From Acidimicrobiaceae bacterium (GTDB lineage Bacteria; Actinomycetota; Acidimicrobiia; Acidimicrobiales; Aldehydirespiratoraceae): DNA of 39,845 bases. This document shows positions 1-8,199 of the stretch, piece after piece. A program made the position numbers and the translations under genes. Positions within the stretch are counted from its first letter, which is position 1. Every line of letters begins with the position of its first letter. Below the pieces are notes generated by a model. It searched no databases. It was given only the letters and a program-made list of their open reading frames with translations, and had not been told where the DNA came from. The stretch lies in the NCBI GenBank assembly GCA_028819005.1, contig JAPPMP010000037.1, forward strand, positions 1 to 39,845, read 5' to 3'.

Positions 1-162
1 GAAACGACGATGGGCAGGCAGACCCGTCGACAGCAGGCACCACGACGACCACCGTCCCGCCGGCCGGATCACAAGCCCATAGAAACGACGATGGGCAGGC
101 AGACCCGTCGACAGCAGGCACCACGACGACCACCGTTCCGCCGGCCGGATCACAGGCCCTCA
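1..162 (+). repeat. 81-bp tandem repeat, two copies, in frame
   Basis: Copies lie at 1-81 and 82-162 and differ at only a few bases. The period is 27 codons, so the repeat keeps the reading frame and lengthens the Thr/Pro linker of the partial CDS. More copies may lie upstream of the window. Confidence 0.9.
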
Positions 163-452
163 GAGTTGAAGTAACCGAATGCACCGCCAATATCTTCTTT
201 GAGGGATACATGGTGACTATCAGAGGCATCGTATATGCGAATCGGGCGGTCAGCGGTGTGACGGTCTCCCGTTTCCAACGCGATCCATCCTGGGGATATG
301 CGCAGCAATTCGGGTGGACTCGTGACGAACTAGGCTCGCTGTCTGCAGGACAGAGCAAGAGCTTCCGCATCAGCTCTGGATACAACATCCCCATTTATGA
401 ACCGAGCGATAGCGACTGTCATGTCTGGGTGAACTTCGGGGAAAGGGATTGA
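3..452 (+). CDS. C-terminal part of a Thr-rich repeat-bearing exported protein (partial)
   Basis: The open frame enters from the left edge and runs to a TGA, so the true start lies outside the window; 149 residues are visible. The first ~55 residues are two copies of a 27-residue repeat with core PSTAGTTTTTVPPAGSQA, a flexible Thr/Pro linker typical of exported or surface-anchored actinobacterial proteins. A domain of about 95 residues follows, rich in alternating hydrophobic residues and aromatics, with two cysteines (in TEC and DCHVW) that could form a disulfide. This looks like a small beta-sandwich. I do not recognise the domain and assign no function. A stalk plus distal domain outside the membrane is an inference from composition. 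An internal ATG at 210 is not a credible start, because the frame is open and coding-like upstream of it. Confidence 0.7.
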   Translation, partial: NDDGQADPSTAGTTTTTVPPAGSQAHRNDDGQADPSTAGTTTTTVPPAGSQALRVEVTECTANIFFEGYMVTIRGIVYANRAVSGVTVSRFQRDPSWGYAQQFGWTRDELGSLSAGQSKSFRISSGYNIPIYEPSDSDCHVWVNFGERD

Positions 453-546
453 CTATGGCTATGCCAGACGAGCACGCAATCTCGCAACCTTTGCATACAA
501 GAGTGCGCGCAAATAGGCAGGCCTTCGAGTTGCAGCCCGTTGTTTC

Positions 547-592
547 CCGCTCTTGGTTCGCTTCTCTCGCCGGGCCGCTCGGGCCACGGCCC
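547..592. repeat. Degenerate copy of the GC-rich intergenic repeat found at 29164-29377
   Basis: The 211-bp gap between the left-edge gene and the lipoate ligase-like gene has no convincing CDS. It holds about 45 bp that align with the repeat at 29314-29360 (CGCTCTTG, TTCGCT, GGGCCGCTC and GGCC blocks in the same order) at roughly 80 percent identity by eye. Both copies are intergenic. Confidence 0.5.
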
Positions 593-663
593 AACAAATC
601 AGGCCGTTCGCACACAGAAATCCTCTGCCTGTTTGCGGGGCATCTAATCCACATCCGATTGGA

Positions 664-1317
664 CTATTGAGGCAGCCGGGCTCGCAGCAGCTCGAGAATC
701 GGCAAGTCCCCGATCTCATGAACCTGCGACTGCCACCGCGCGACGACTTCGGAATCCACCGCGGCAGCCAGCAAATCGGCCGTCAGCTCCGCGGAGAACC
801 GACGGTGAACCAACGTCTGAAAACGGATCCAGTCGCGAGTCCGCCGCTGGCTCAGTCCGACGACCTTCTTGTCGCCCGAAAACACTTCACCGGGACCGCT
901 GCCCAGGAAACAGGCCATTCTCGACCAGGCATCGCTGCTCGCAGGACCGCGGTGAACCCACACCGACGGCAACTGTGAATCCGTGAGCGCCAGAGCGAAG
1001 GCCTCACCGAGCCAACCCGCCGCGGCAACCACATCGTCGCTCCACAGCGCGTCGCCTGAGGGCAGCCAAACGTCGATCCACACATGTTGAGCGGGTACCA
1101 GAAGCACTGCTCCTCCCCCGCTGTTGCGACGCACGACCGACACGTCGAGCGCAGAGGCGCGTTGCCAGTCGACCTCGCTGTCGCGTTGGGCGCTGCCGAT
1201 CACCAACGCCGTCGAGTGCGCCTCGAAGACGCGTACAGTCCGCTCTCCTCGGTTCGGAGGCACGAACTCGTGAAGGGCGGAAGCACTGCCGTGATGATGC
1301 TCGACGTTCCAGGTCAC
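664..1317 (-). CDS. Lipoate-protein ligase / octanoyltransferase family protein
   Basis: A 217-residue protein of the biotin/lipoate ligase-like fold. It carries the lipoate-binding signature RRNSGGGAVLL at residues ~63-73. Further on is a lysine-containing stretch, GDKKVVGLSQRRTR (~149-162), which corresponds to the catalytic Lys region of LplA-type enzymes. The family attaches or transfers lipoyl or octanoyl groups to carrier lysines of 2-oxoacid dehydrogenases or GcvH. I chose the GTG at 1317 because it overlaps the upstream HNH stop as GTGA; the first ATG at 1392 would force a 79-bp overlap and add a non-family N-terminus. At 217 residues it is shorter than full LplA (about 340), so it lacks the C-terminal accessory domain. 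That suggests a LipM/LipL-like transferase or a ligase needing a partner. Substrate and donor are not decidable here. Confidence 0.8.
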   Translation of the reverse strand: MTWNVEHHHGSASALHEFVPPNRGERTVRVFEAHSTALVIGSAQRDSEVDWQRASALDVSVVRRNSGGGAVLLVPAQHVWIDVWLPSGDALWSDDVVAAAGWLGEAFALALTDSQLPSVWVHRGPASSDAWSRMACFLGSGPGEVFSGDKKVVGLSQRRTRDWIRFQTLVHRRFSAELTADLLAAAVDSEVVARWQSQVHEIGDLPILELLRARLPQ

Positions 1318-1820
1318 GCTGAGCGGCGCTGCTCGGTCAGGTATTGCAACCACGCCGACGGCATCGACCCCGCCGCAATCTCGATCCAGCAACCCGGCGG
1401 CGGTGGGCCGGGGGCGCGTCGGAGACGCATCGAGGTTTCCGCCAGCAACCGATCACACTTCTTGGCATTGCAGAGCCGGCACGCCGCCACAACGTTCTCC
1501 CATGCATGACAACCCCCGCGACTGCGGGGAACAACATGGTCGACAGTCTCCGCACGCGCACCGCAGTACTGGCAGCTGTGGTGGTCGCGAATGAAGATCC
1601 CGTGGCGATTGGGCGATCGATGACGGGCATGGGGAACCTTGACATAACGCGACAGCCGCACTACCGAGGGCTCGGCTAGGGCCAATCGCTCAGAACGCAC
1701 AAGCCGTCCCGAAGCGTGCAGCAACTCGACCTTGTCGTCGAGAATCAAACAGACGGCTCGACGAACCGGCACGACCGCGAGCGGCTCGAACGTTGCGTTG
1801 AGAACGAGGACTCCGGCCAT
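1314..1820 (-). CDS. HNH endonuclease family protein
   Basis: 168 residues. The N-terminal ~75 residues (VLVLNATFEPLAVVPVRRAV) are typical of a widespread actinobacterial HNH family. The nuclease core follows: CQYCG, then TVDHVVPRSRGG, then ENVVAACRLCNAKK. The two CxxC pairs would bind a structural zinc, and the DH pair with the later Asn/His positions forms the HNH motif. The family is common, single-copy and chromosomal, and its physiological role is not settled. It sits between the small conserved gene (9-bp gap) and the lipoate ligase-like gene (4-nt overlap), so the three are probably co-transcribed. The Pro-rich C-terminal stretch after residue ~130 is less conserved in appearance. Confidence 0.85.
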   Translation of the reverse strand: MAGVLVLNATFEPLAVVPVRRAVCLILDDKVELLHASGRLVRSERLALAEPSVVRLSRYVKVPHARHRSPNRHGIFIRDHHSCQYCGARAETVDHVVPRSRGGCHAWENVVAACRLCNAKKCDRLLAETSMRLRRAPGPPPPGCWIEIAAGSMPSAWLQYLTEQRRSA

Positions 1821-1829
1821 GGGCGAAGG

Positions 1830-2096
1830 CTAGTCCCTCCGCTCGCGCCGGTTCTCGGCTTTGCACCAGCGCAGCCAAACGACCACGTCACTGGCGACGA
1901 CGCGAGACTCGGGATCCCCGTACTGGGTTGAGAGCCGAAAGCGAAGCATCTCCGGGGCCGGCAACGGAAGGAAGGGGCGGCGGCGCAACCAGTCGTCGGG
2001 CACGAAGCGCCTCGCCTCGAGCATCGCCGTGGCCCACAGGGAGGGCCGGCGAATGACTGCCCCCAACACTGCGAACATGAACCGCTGCTGTCTCAT
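1830..2096 (-). CDS. Small conserved actinobacterial protein of unknown function
   Basis: About 88 residues from the ATG at 2096. The core RRPSLWATAMLEARRF, then RRPFLPLPAPEMLRFRLSTQYGD and VVVWLRWCK, resembles a small uncharacterised protein I associate with Acidimicrobiia genomes, where a similar Trp/Pro-rich core recurs. No catalytic motif is visible. The start is uncertain: ATGs at 2120, 2096 and 2078 are all in frame, and the first two lie inside a tandem repeat that itself carries GGAG and ATG sequences. Homologue-like sequence begins near residue 10, which argues against 2120. It follows the ROK kinase gene and precedes the HNH gene on the same strand. Confidence 0.65.
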   Translation of the reverse strand: MRQQRFMFAVLGAVIRRPSLWATAMLEARRFVPDDWLRRRPFLPLPAPEMLRFRLSTQYGDPESRVVASDVVVWLRWCKAENRRERRD

Positions 2097-2156
2097 AGGC
2101 ACTGTCTCATAGGCTCCCATAGGCTCCCATAGGCTCTCATAGGCACTGTCTCATGG
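2091..2156. repeat. ~10-bp tandem repeat spanning a stop codon and the next gene's start region
   Basis: Units of the type cataggctcc, with variants tctcataggcactg at both ends, run from inside the small gene's 5' region to the stop of the ROK kinase gene (2151-2153). Read on the minus strand, each unit carries GGGAGCCTATG-like sequence, meaning a Shine-Dalgarno-like GGAG followed by ATG. Successive ATGs fall in different frames because the period is 10. Confidence 0.85.
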
Positions 2157-3020
2157 TTCGCCGATACGGTGTCCAAAGCCTCGGAAACCAACCGCCGCAG
2201 CGCCGATCAAGGGGCCCTCGCCGGCCAGGCCGGCTGGAATGATCCTCGTGCCGGCAGAATGCTGCAGCTGCGCCACCCGGTCGCATTCGAGTTGTGCCGC
2301 CTCGAAGAAATCCCCGCCATAACCCAGCGCAACGGAGCCGGCCACAACCGCAAGCTGCAGATCGAGCAGGTTGGCGATCGAACCCACCGCTCGGCCGACC
2401 ATCGTGCCCGCTCTGGCCCGTTCCGCTGCGGGGGCCTCACTGGCCGGGGCGCCGGTCCGAAAGGCGATGGCCGTGCCGCTCGCTTCGCTCTCGAGCACTC
2501 CACGGACATGGTCGGGCAGTTCGGTGCCCTCCGGCTCGACGACAACGTGTCCGATATGGCCTGCGTTCCCGAGAGCTCCGTCGAGCAGTCTGTCGTCGAG
2601 GACAATCCCGCCACCGACCCCGGTCGACACGACCATGGCAATGTAGTTCGACGCTCCCACGGCGGCTCCGAGCCATCCTTCCGCCAGAGCCAGGGCCTTG
2701 GCGTCGTTGTCGACGAACGTGGGCAGCCCGGTGAGTTCGGCGATCCGAGAACGCAACGGAAAGCCACGCCAGGCGCCGATGTTGAGTGGGGACACTTCCT
2801 CGCCGTTGGGGAGCATCGGACCGCCAGAACCGACCCCGCAGACGTCGACCGAGCCGAGATCGAACGCCCCGACAATCCCCGCCAGTCGACTGAACAGCTC
2901 CTCTGCGTCGCTCGCCCCGGCGGAATCGACCCGGACACGCCGACCGATCTCGCCAGTGTGGGTCACGGTCGCGGCTTCGAACTTGGTTCCGCCGATATCG
3001 ACCGCAAGTGCAACAGGCAT
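2151..3020 (-). CDS. ROK-family sugar kinase lacking the usual zinc cysteines
   Basis: 289 residues from the ATG at 3020, just ahead of the ATP-binding motif AVDIGGTKFEAA. The catalytic FVDNDAKALALAEGW segment supplies the NDA/Asp general base, followed by STGVGGGIV and the hexose-binding AGHIGH. ROK kinases phosphorylate glucose, N-acetylmannosamine or related hexoses in the cytoplasm. Typical members follow AGHIGH with CxCGxxGCxE, which binds a zinc that shapes the sugar site. Here the equivalent stretch is EPEGTELPDHVRGVLESEASG without any cysteine, so zinc cannot bind in the normal way. There is no N-terminal helix-turn-helix, so this is a kinase-type member rather than a repressor. A glucokinase-like role is plausible but the sugar is unknown. 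Confidence 0.85.
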   Translation of the reverse strand: MPVALAVDIGGTKFEAATVTHTGEIGRRVRVDSAGASDAEELFSRLAGIVGAFDLGSVDVCGVGSGGPMLPNGEEVSPLNIGAWRGFPLRSRIAELTGLPTFVDNDAKALALAEGWLGAAVGASNYIAMVVSTGVGGGIVLDDRLLDGALGNAGHIGHVVVEPEGTELPDHVRGVLESEASGTAIAFRTGAPASEAPAAERARAGTMVGRAVGSIANLLDLQLAVVAGSVALGYGGDFFEAAQLECDRVAQLQHSAGTRIIPAGLAGEGPLIGAAAVGFRGFGHRIGEP

Positions 3021-3047
3021 GGGTTTAAATCTAGTTAGCATTGACCC

Positions 3048-3099
3048 CCTTGGAGACACTGTGAGCACAATCGGCCCTTGGAGACACTGTGAGCACAAT
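3048..3099 (+). repeat. 24-bp direct repeat duplicating a ribosome-binding site and GTG start
   Basis: The sequence CCTTGGAGACACTGTGAGCA and four further bases occur at 3048-3071 and 3076-3099, 28 bp apart. Each copy holds GGAG and a GTG start 7 nt later. The second GTG (3089) starts the MoxR gene. The first (3061) opens a 13-codon frame that ends with TGA at 3102, overlapping the MoxR start in another frame. Confidence 0.9.
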
Positions 3100-4132
3100 T
3101 GACGACAGCCCGGGAACATCCCGCGGCATGCCGGCCGACGGTGTGGTCCAAGATCCTGCCTCCCCCAACGACAACGACGCCGCCACCGAATTCCAACGGG
3201 ACTTCGCTTCGATCGTCGCCAATATCGAAAAGGTGATCCGCGGCAAATCCGACGTGATTCACCTGCTCGTGCTCGCTCTGGCGTGTGACGGCCACGTGCT
3301 CATCGAGGACGTTCCCGGCATCGGCAAGACCAGCCTCGGAAAGGCCTTGGCCCGCAGTGTCGACGGGAGATTCGGACGGGTTCAATTCACTCCCGATCTC
3401 CTTCCCACCGATGTGACTGGAATGTCGGTCTGGAATCGGGCCGGAGAGACCTTCGAGTTCCGCCCCGGACCGATCTTCTCCGACGTGCTTCTGGCCGACG
3501 AGATCAACCGCGCCTCGCCCAAGACGCAGTCGGCTCTTCTCGAAGCGATGGCTGAGCGCCAGGTCACCTCCGACGGCGTGACCCACGAGCTGGGTTCACC
3601 GTTCATGGTCATCGCAACCCAGAACCCGATCGAGCACGAAGGAACCTATTCGCTCCCGGAGGCCCAGCTCGACCGCTTCCTCATGCAGCTCGCGATCGGC
3701 TATCCGGACCGCGAGGCTGAGAACCTGATCCTCGAGTCGCACGAAGGACCCGGCAATGCGGTCGACCGGCTCACCGCGGTCGTTTCTGCTGAAGCGGTCC
3801 GGGAGATGTCGAGGTCGCTCGAACAGGTTTATGTGGCTGCGCCTCTGCGCCAGTACCTGCTCAACTTGGCCGGCGCCACGCGCGGGCACCCCTCGTTGCT
3901 GCTGGGACTCTCACCGCGCGGCGTACTGGCGTTGCAACGGGTTGCGCGGGCCCAGGCGGCGGCCCACGGGCGCCGATACTCGACCCCCGACGACGTCAAG
4001 GAACTGGCCCGTGTGGTGCTTCCACACCGGCTGCTGGTCACCCCCGAGGCACGCATGCGCGGCGTCCAGACCTCTGATGTGGTCACCGAGATCCTGGACA
4101 GCGTTCCCGTCCCGCGTCCCGAGAGAAGGTAG
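3089..4132 (+). CDS. MoxR-family AAA+ ATPase
   Basis: 347 residues. Walker A is [14 protein letters not shown] (Lys ~80), Walker B is [14 protein letters not shown] (~134-144), and the sensor region [18 protein letters not shown] precedes DRFLM, all diagnostic of MoxR. The C-terminal lid contains PLRQYLLNL and [11 protein letters not shown]. MoxR ATPases act as chaperones that mature or insert metal cofactors or assemble partner complexes, usually with DUF58/VWA proteins. The next genes are a DUF58 protein and a TgpA-like transglutaminase, the standard actinobacterial trio. The GTG at 3089 has GGAG at good spacing. That ribosome-binding site and start are duplicated just upstream, leaving a 13-codon leader frame. 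Confidence 0.95.
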   Translation: MSTIDDSPGTSRGMPADGVVQDPASPNDNDAATEFQRDFASIVANIEKVIRGKSDVIHLLVLALACDGHVLIEDVPGIGKTSLGKALARSVDGRFGRVQFTPDLLPTDVTGMSVWNRAGETFEFRPGPIFSDVLLADEINRASPKTQSALLEAMAERQVTSDGVTHELGSPFMVIATQNPIEHEGTYSLPEAQLDRFLMQLAIGYPDREAENLILESHEGPGNAVDRLTAVVSAEAVREMSRSLEQVYVAAPLRQYLLNLAGATRGHPSLLLGLSPRGVLALQRVARAQAAAHGRRYSTPDDVKELARVVLPHRLLVTPEARMRGVQTSDVVTEILDSVPVPRPERR

Positions 4133-4133
4133 C

Positions 4134-5297
4134 GTGCCGACCCGGACAGGCTGGTGGATTCTGCTCCTCAGCACAGTCCTGGGAATCTTCGGTCGCCTCG
4201 TCGGCGGGATCGAGTTCCTGATTCCCGGCGCAGCCGGGGTCGCCGCGGTGTTGCTTGCTCTGCTGCTGCGCCACCTGCGCCCCTCTCAGATCACTGTCAA
4301 GAAACGGCTGTCCCCGCTCCGCGTGCGGGCGGGGGACTCTGCGCGCGTCGACGTCGAGTTGCACAATCACCAATCACGACGAACCCCGCTGCTTCATGTT
4401 CATGACGCGGTGCCGGGCACCTGTGGGTTCATTGCGGACGTCGCCCCGATCGAAGCCGAAGGGGGCGTCGCTCGCGCTTCGTACCGCCTTAACACCACCA
4501 GCCGCGGACTGCATGAGGTCGGGCCAGTCACGATCCGCGACAGCGACGCCTTCGGGCTCGCGGAGCGAAAACACGTGATTCCCAGCCTGTTGCGACTGAT
4601 TGCACACCCGCGCATAGAGCCCATCGGCCAGATCCCGGTCAGCTCCGCCGAGGACACACTGCTCGGCAAGAAACGCCGACAGGCGCTCGGTCTGAGCGAC
4701 GAAGACTTCGACGGGCTGCGCCCATACACCCCCGGAGACGACCTCCGGCGCGTCCACTGGCTGTCCTCGGCGCGCCAGGACGAACTGCAGGTCCGGCAGC
4801 CTCGCCCGCCACGGCACGGCCTGCTTTCGGTCGTGATCGATGCGAGACCACCGGGCGACGCCGCCGCAGTTTTGGACGTCACGACATCCGTTGCCGGCTC
4901 CATCGCAGCCTCGGTGCTCGCGGCCGGCGACGCCGCGCTCATCGAGACGACCGACGGACGCTCCACGAGACGAGTTATCGGAAGCTCGCAACTTGACTCT
5001 CTGCTCGACTTCCTAGCCCTGCTGTCCGGCGGATCTCCGCAGATTCACGCGGCGGTCCCGAGCAGCAGCGGCAGCGTCATCGCTGTTTCGGCCGATCCTG
5101 TGCTGGCCGGCGATCGCACCGCAAGGCGCAATTTCGTCGAACGACTGGGGGCACGGCTCGTCATCACGACTGACGCCGAGAACTGGGGGGCCGACGGCGG
5201 CGGGCGCCGTTCACCGGGCTGGATTCATCTGACCGCGCCGAACCAGCTCGGGGCGCTGCTGCGGTCAGACTCCCGCCGTTCGCTCGAGTTCGCGTGA
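4134..5297 (+). CDS. DUF58 domain membrane protein
   Basis: 387 residues from the GTG at 4134, one base after the MoxR TAG and preceded by GAGAGAAGG. Two hydrophobic segments near the N-terminus (~7-25 and ~29-46) anchor it. The DUF58 signature FDGLRPYTPGDDLRRVHW lies near residues 195-213, then a von Willebrand A-like region (LLSVVIDARP). DUF58 proteins occur with MoxR ATPases and transglutaminases and are thought to assist envelope assembly; the exact role is unknown. The next gene overlaps its stop by 4 nt (GTGA), indicating translational coupling in a three-gene operon. A longer frame open from 3756 lies inside moxR and is not used. Confidence 0.93.
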   Translation: MPTRTGWWILLLSTVLGIFGRLVGGIEFLIPGAAGVAAVLLALLLRHLRPSQITVKKRLSPLRVRAGDSARVDVELHNHQSRRTPLLHVHDAVPGTCGFIADVAPIEAEGGVARASYRLNTTSRGLHEVGPVTIRDSDAFGLAERKHVIPSLLRLIAHPRIEPIGQIPVSSAEDTLLGKKRRQALGLSDEDFDGLRPYTPGDDLRRVHWLSSARQDELQVRQPRPPRHGLLSVVIDARPPGDAAAVLDVTTSVAGSIAASVLAAGDAALIETTDGRSTRRVIGSSQLDSLLDFLALLSGGSPQIHAAVPSSSGSVIAVSADPVLAGDRTARRNFVERLGARLVITTDAENWGADGGGRRSPGWIHLTAPNQLGALLRSDSRRSLEFA

Positions 5298-7666
5298 GTG
5301 CGCGTCAGGTCACCACCGCCATCGCCGAGGCGTCGCTGATTGCGGCCTCAGTCGTCGCCGTCGTCACCCTCGAGCGCCTGTTCGCAGACCTGACGTTCCT
5401 GCGCGACGTCCTGTTGATGGTTGTCGCCTCTCACCTGGTGGCGATCGCCTGCCGGCGCGCCAGGTTCAAGTTCGGGCCGTCGCTGATCTTCAGCTCCGCG
5501 ACGCTGATACTGCTGGCGAGCGCAGTCTTCTATCCTCAGGAGAGCTCCTTCGTCTTCCCGACGGAGGAGACTCTCCGCGCCCTGTCGGACGACCTGTCAG
5601 CCGCCCGAAGCGTTTTCGCCGAAGAATCCGCTCCGGTCGAGCCGCTACGGGGTTTTCTGGTGGGTGCGTCGGCGCTGATCTGGTTCGGGGCGTTCCTGGC
5701 CGATTCCGCAGCCTTGCGATTGAGGTCCTTCCCCGAGGCCGTCGCCCTGCCGACGTCGGTTCTTGTGTTCACCGCCCTTTTGGGGGTAGATCGCAACCAG
5801 GTGGCTCATGGAATTGCCTACACGGCGGCGATCACCGCCGTTCTGCTCTCGATGCGAGCTCTTCGCAAAGCCGACGACGACATCTGGATCACGACCAGAG
5901 CCAGTCGAGGCGTGTCCACAATTCTGCGGGTGGGAGCCATTTTCGGCCTTGCTGTCGTTGCCTTCGGGGGGTTCGTCGCTCCCCGTGTCCCAGGCGCTGA
6001 CTCCCAACCGTTGTTCGACTTGGCCGACTTGGACGAGCCACAGTCGACTCGGAACATCATCAGCCCGCTCGTCAAGGTCTCGGCTTCGTTGGTCGAACAG
6101 GGCGATCAGGAGATCTTCTCGGTCAGGGTCGACGAAGACGAGCGCGACTATTGGCGCCTGATGGCGCTGACGAGCTTCACCGGCAGCCAGTGGGAACGGA
6201 CGTCGAACTTCGATGGCGCCCGCGGCCGACTCGACAGCACGGTCGATCCCTCCGTCGAGAACCGCAGGACCCTGACCCAGACTGTGACGACGCGCTCGAG
6301 GGGCGAAGACGACATCTATCTGCCGGCCGCCTATGAACTCAGCCGGGTGCTCGATGACGGAGGAGTCAACCTCGAATATGAAACAGCCACCGGCGCTCTG
6401 GTGTATCACAGGGACTCTCAAGAAAGGGCGGAGCAGGGGTTTCGCTACACGATCGAGAGTTTGACTCCCGATTTCGACCCCTCGCATCTGCCGGACCGGG
6501 CAGCAGCGGGGTTGAGCGGCGAGTTCCTGGCCGAGCACATTCAACTCCCTCCCGTCTGCGATCCCGACGAGTCAAGCTCAACCCACAATTGCTGGCCTGA
6601 GCGGATCACCGACCTCGCCCACCAGGTCACCCGGGACGCCGCGAACGACTACCAGCGCGCCAGGATGCTGCAGGACTTCTTTCGCAGTCCGGCGAACTTC
6701 AGCTACAACCTCAACGTCGCCTCCCAGCACGACGTCGCCACCGCCGAAGATTTCCTGTTCGAGGTCCGAAGCGGCTACTGCGAACAGTTCGCCTCGGTGT
6801 ACGCCGCAATGGCCCGGTCGCTTGGAATCCCGACGCGGGTGGCGGTCGGTTACACCTGGGGCTCCTGGGATCGGGCACGCGGGGAATACGTCGTGCGGGG
6901 ACAACACGCCCACGCTTGGCCGGAGGTGTATTTCGCAGGGGTGGGCTGGATCATGTTCGAGCCGACGCCGGGCCGGAGCAGACCCCGCGATTCGGACGTC
7001 ACCGGCCACCTTGAAGCACTCCAGTATCCCAGCAACCAGATCGGCGAGCCGGCGGCATCGGCGCCCGATCCGGCACCGACTCAACCCGCCGGCAACCGTC
7101 GACAGGCGCCCGCTCCCCGCCCGACAGCCCCGCTGGTCGGCGCGGATTCAAGTTCTGTCGCTGACTCTGCGCCGCGGGAGTCTCCCGATGCGATTCGCCT
7201 GTTTATCATCGTTGTCGCAGGCATGGCCGTTCTGGTGGCCATCGTGCCCGCGCTCAAAGCGATCCGGCGACGGAGGCGGGCACTGCGGGGAGCCGACGAC
7301 CCGATTCAGCGAGCCGAGATTGCCTGGGACGAAGCCGTCAGGGCGCTCGGGCTGCTCGACTTGTCGCCGGAGCCGCATCAGACGCCCTTGGAGTTCGCGT
7401 CGGGGACAGAGCGCTTCGGACGTGATCTGGGCCCGCTGCTGTGGGAGCTGGCTGCCAACGTCACCGCGCTGCGCTACTCCGACGCCGCCCGCACCGGCCC
7501 CGGCAAGATCGACGATGGCGACGATCAGGGTCGTGGAAGGCATGCCAACGAGTTGGCGCTCGGGGCCAAGGAGGCTTCGGCGCACATTGTCGATCGTTGC
7601 CACAACCTTGCGGGGCTGCGGCGCGTGGCCCTCGCGGCAATCGACCCGAGAACCCTCGTCGACTAA
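5294..7666 (+). CDS. TgpA-like transglutaminase-domain membrane protein
   Basis: 790 residues. The N-terminal ~215 residues hold several hydrophobic segments (DUF3488/TgpA-N type). A large extracytoplasmic region contains the transglutaminase-like core: SGYCEQFASVYAAMARSLGI with Cys ~496, GQHAHAWPEVYF with His ~540, and WIMFEPTPG with the acidic third position. A further transmembrane segment near residues 635-655 precedes a basic stretch and a DUF4129-like C-terminal region (WDEAVRALGLL, TPLEFA). These enzymes are inferred to crosslink or cleave envelope peptides, possibly linked to peptidoglycan. The start overlaps the DUF58 stop (GTGA), so it is the last gene of the MoxR operon. A Pro/Ala-rich linker joins the catalytic domain to the last membrane segment. 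Confidence 0.93.
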   Translation: MSARQVTTAIAEASLIAASVVAVVTLERLFADLTFLRDVLLMVVASHLVAIACRRARFKFGPSLIFSSATLILLASAVFYPQESSFVFPTEETLRALSDDLSAARSVFAEESAPVEPLRGFLVGASALIWFGAFLADSAALRLRSFPEAVALPTSVLVFTALLGVDRNQVAHGIAYTAAITAVLLSMRALRKADDDIWITTRASRGVSTILRVGAIFGLAVVAFGGFVAPRVPGADSQPLFDLADLDEPQSTRNIISPLVKVSASLVEQGDQEIFSVRVDEDERDYWRLMALTSFTGSQWERTSNFDGARGRLDSTVDPSVENRRTLTQTVTTRSRGEDDIYLPAAYELSRVLDDGGVNLEYETATGALVYHRDSQERAEQGFRYTIESLTPDFDPSHLPDRAAAGLSGEFLAEHIQLPPVCDPDESSSTHNCWPERITDLAHQVTRDAANDYQRARMLQDFFRSPANFSYNLNVASQHDVATAEDFLFEVRSGYCEQFASVYAAMARSLGIPTRVAVGYTWGSWDRARGEYVVRGQHAHAWPEVYFAGVGWIMFEPTPGRSRPRDSDVTGHLEALQYPSNQIGEPAASAPDPAPTQPAGNRRQAPAPRPTAPLVGADSSSVADSAPRESPDAIRLFIIVVAGMAVLVAIVPALKAIRRRRRALRGADDPIQRAEIAWDEAVRALGLLDLSPEPHQTPLEFASGTERFGRDLGPLLWELAANVTALRYSDAARTGPGKIDDGDDQGRGRHANELALGAKEASAHIVDRCHNLAGLRRVALAAIDPRTLVD

Positions 7667-7710
7667 CCGCGATCAGCCGCGTTCGAGAGCGGCGATTGGC
7701 GTCCGGTGCC

Positions 7711-7724
7711 GGCGGGCGCCCGCC
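7711..7724. other. Perfect 14-bp GC palindrome between convergent genes
   Basis: GGCGGGCGCCCGCC lies between the TgpA-like gene (plus) and the DUF3040 gene (minus). It could fold as a hairpin in transcripts from either side, but no U-run follows, so a terminator call is weak. Confidence 0.3.
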
Positions 7725-7726
7725 CG

Positions 7727-8110
7727 TTACAGGCGGTCGTCGGGGCGTTGGAAACGTTGGCGCAGGCGCATGCCGGCCCCTCCGACCGCGTCGCGCAGGG
7801 TTCCCCCCCGATAGTGCTCAGTCATCTCCTGCAGGCCGGCCCGGCCCAACTTTCGGGCGTTGTTCTCGAACCACAAGACGCTCGCGAGCATCACTGCAAA
7901 TCCGAAGAAAGCGAGCAGATAGTGGACCGACAGCAAAAGGACCATCAACGCGACCCCCACCAGGAAGCTCAAGGTCGCCCACTTGAGGTTCCGGAACGCG
8001 TGTGTGTAGATAGTCGTCTGCGCCACCTCGCGCGCCAGATCCGGGTCGCTCTCGTAGAGATGGTCCTCGATTTCGTTGAGAATCCGTCGCTCGTCTTCGG
8101 ACAGCGGCAC
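7727..8110 (-). CDS. DUF3040 domain small membrane protein
   Basis: 127 residues from a GTG. The N-terminus PLSEDERRILNEIEDHLYESDPDLA is the DUF3040 signature found throughout Actinobacteria. Two hydrophobic helices at about residues 45-62 and 64-82 are followed by a basic C-terminal tail (RLRQRFQRPDD). Members are small membrane proteins usually next to cell division or envelope genes; no activity is known. It faces the transglutaminase operon tail to tail and lies downstream of the mannose-phosphate synthase on the same strand. Confidence 0.88.
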   Translation of the reverse strand: MPLSEDERRILNEIEDHLYESDPDLAREVAQTTIYTHAFRNLKWATLSFLVGVALMVLLLSVHYLLAFFGFAVMLASVLWFENNARKLGRAGLQEMTEHYRGGTLRDAVGGAGMRLRQRFQRPDDRL

Positions 8111-8199
8111 CGATCATTCCTCCGGATCTAATGGCCGACGCCTACAGTGTCGCACAGCTTGCGCTCCAAACCAACGCAAGAATCGCCTATCTCGTCCGC

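Noticed and set aside
449-670. Possible small gene after the left-edge CDS
   Set aside because: Poor codon bias, no homologue-like pattern, and it covers a degenerate intergenic repeat.
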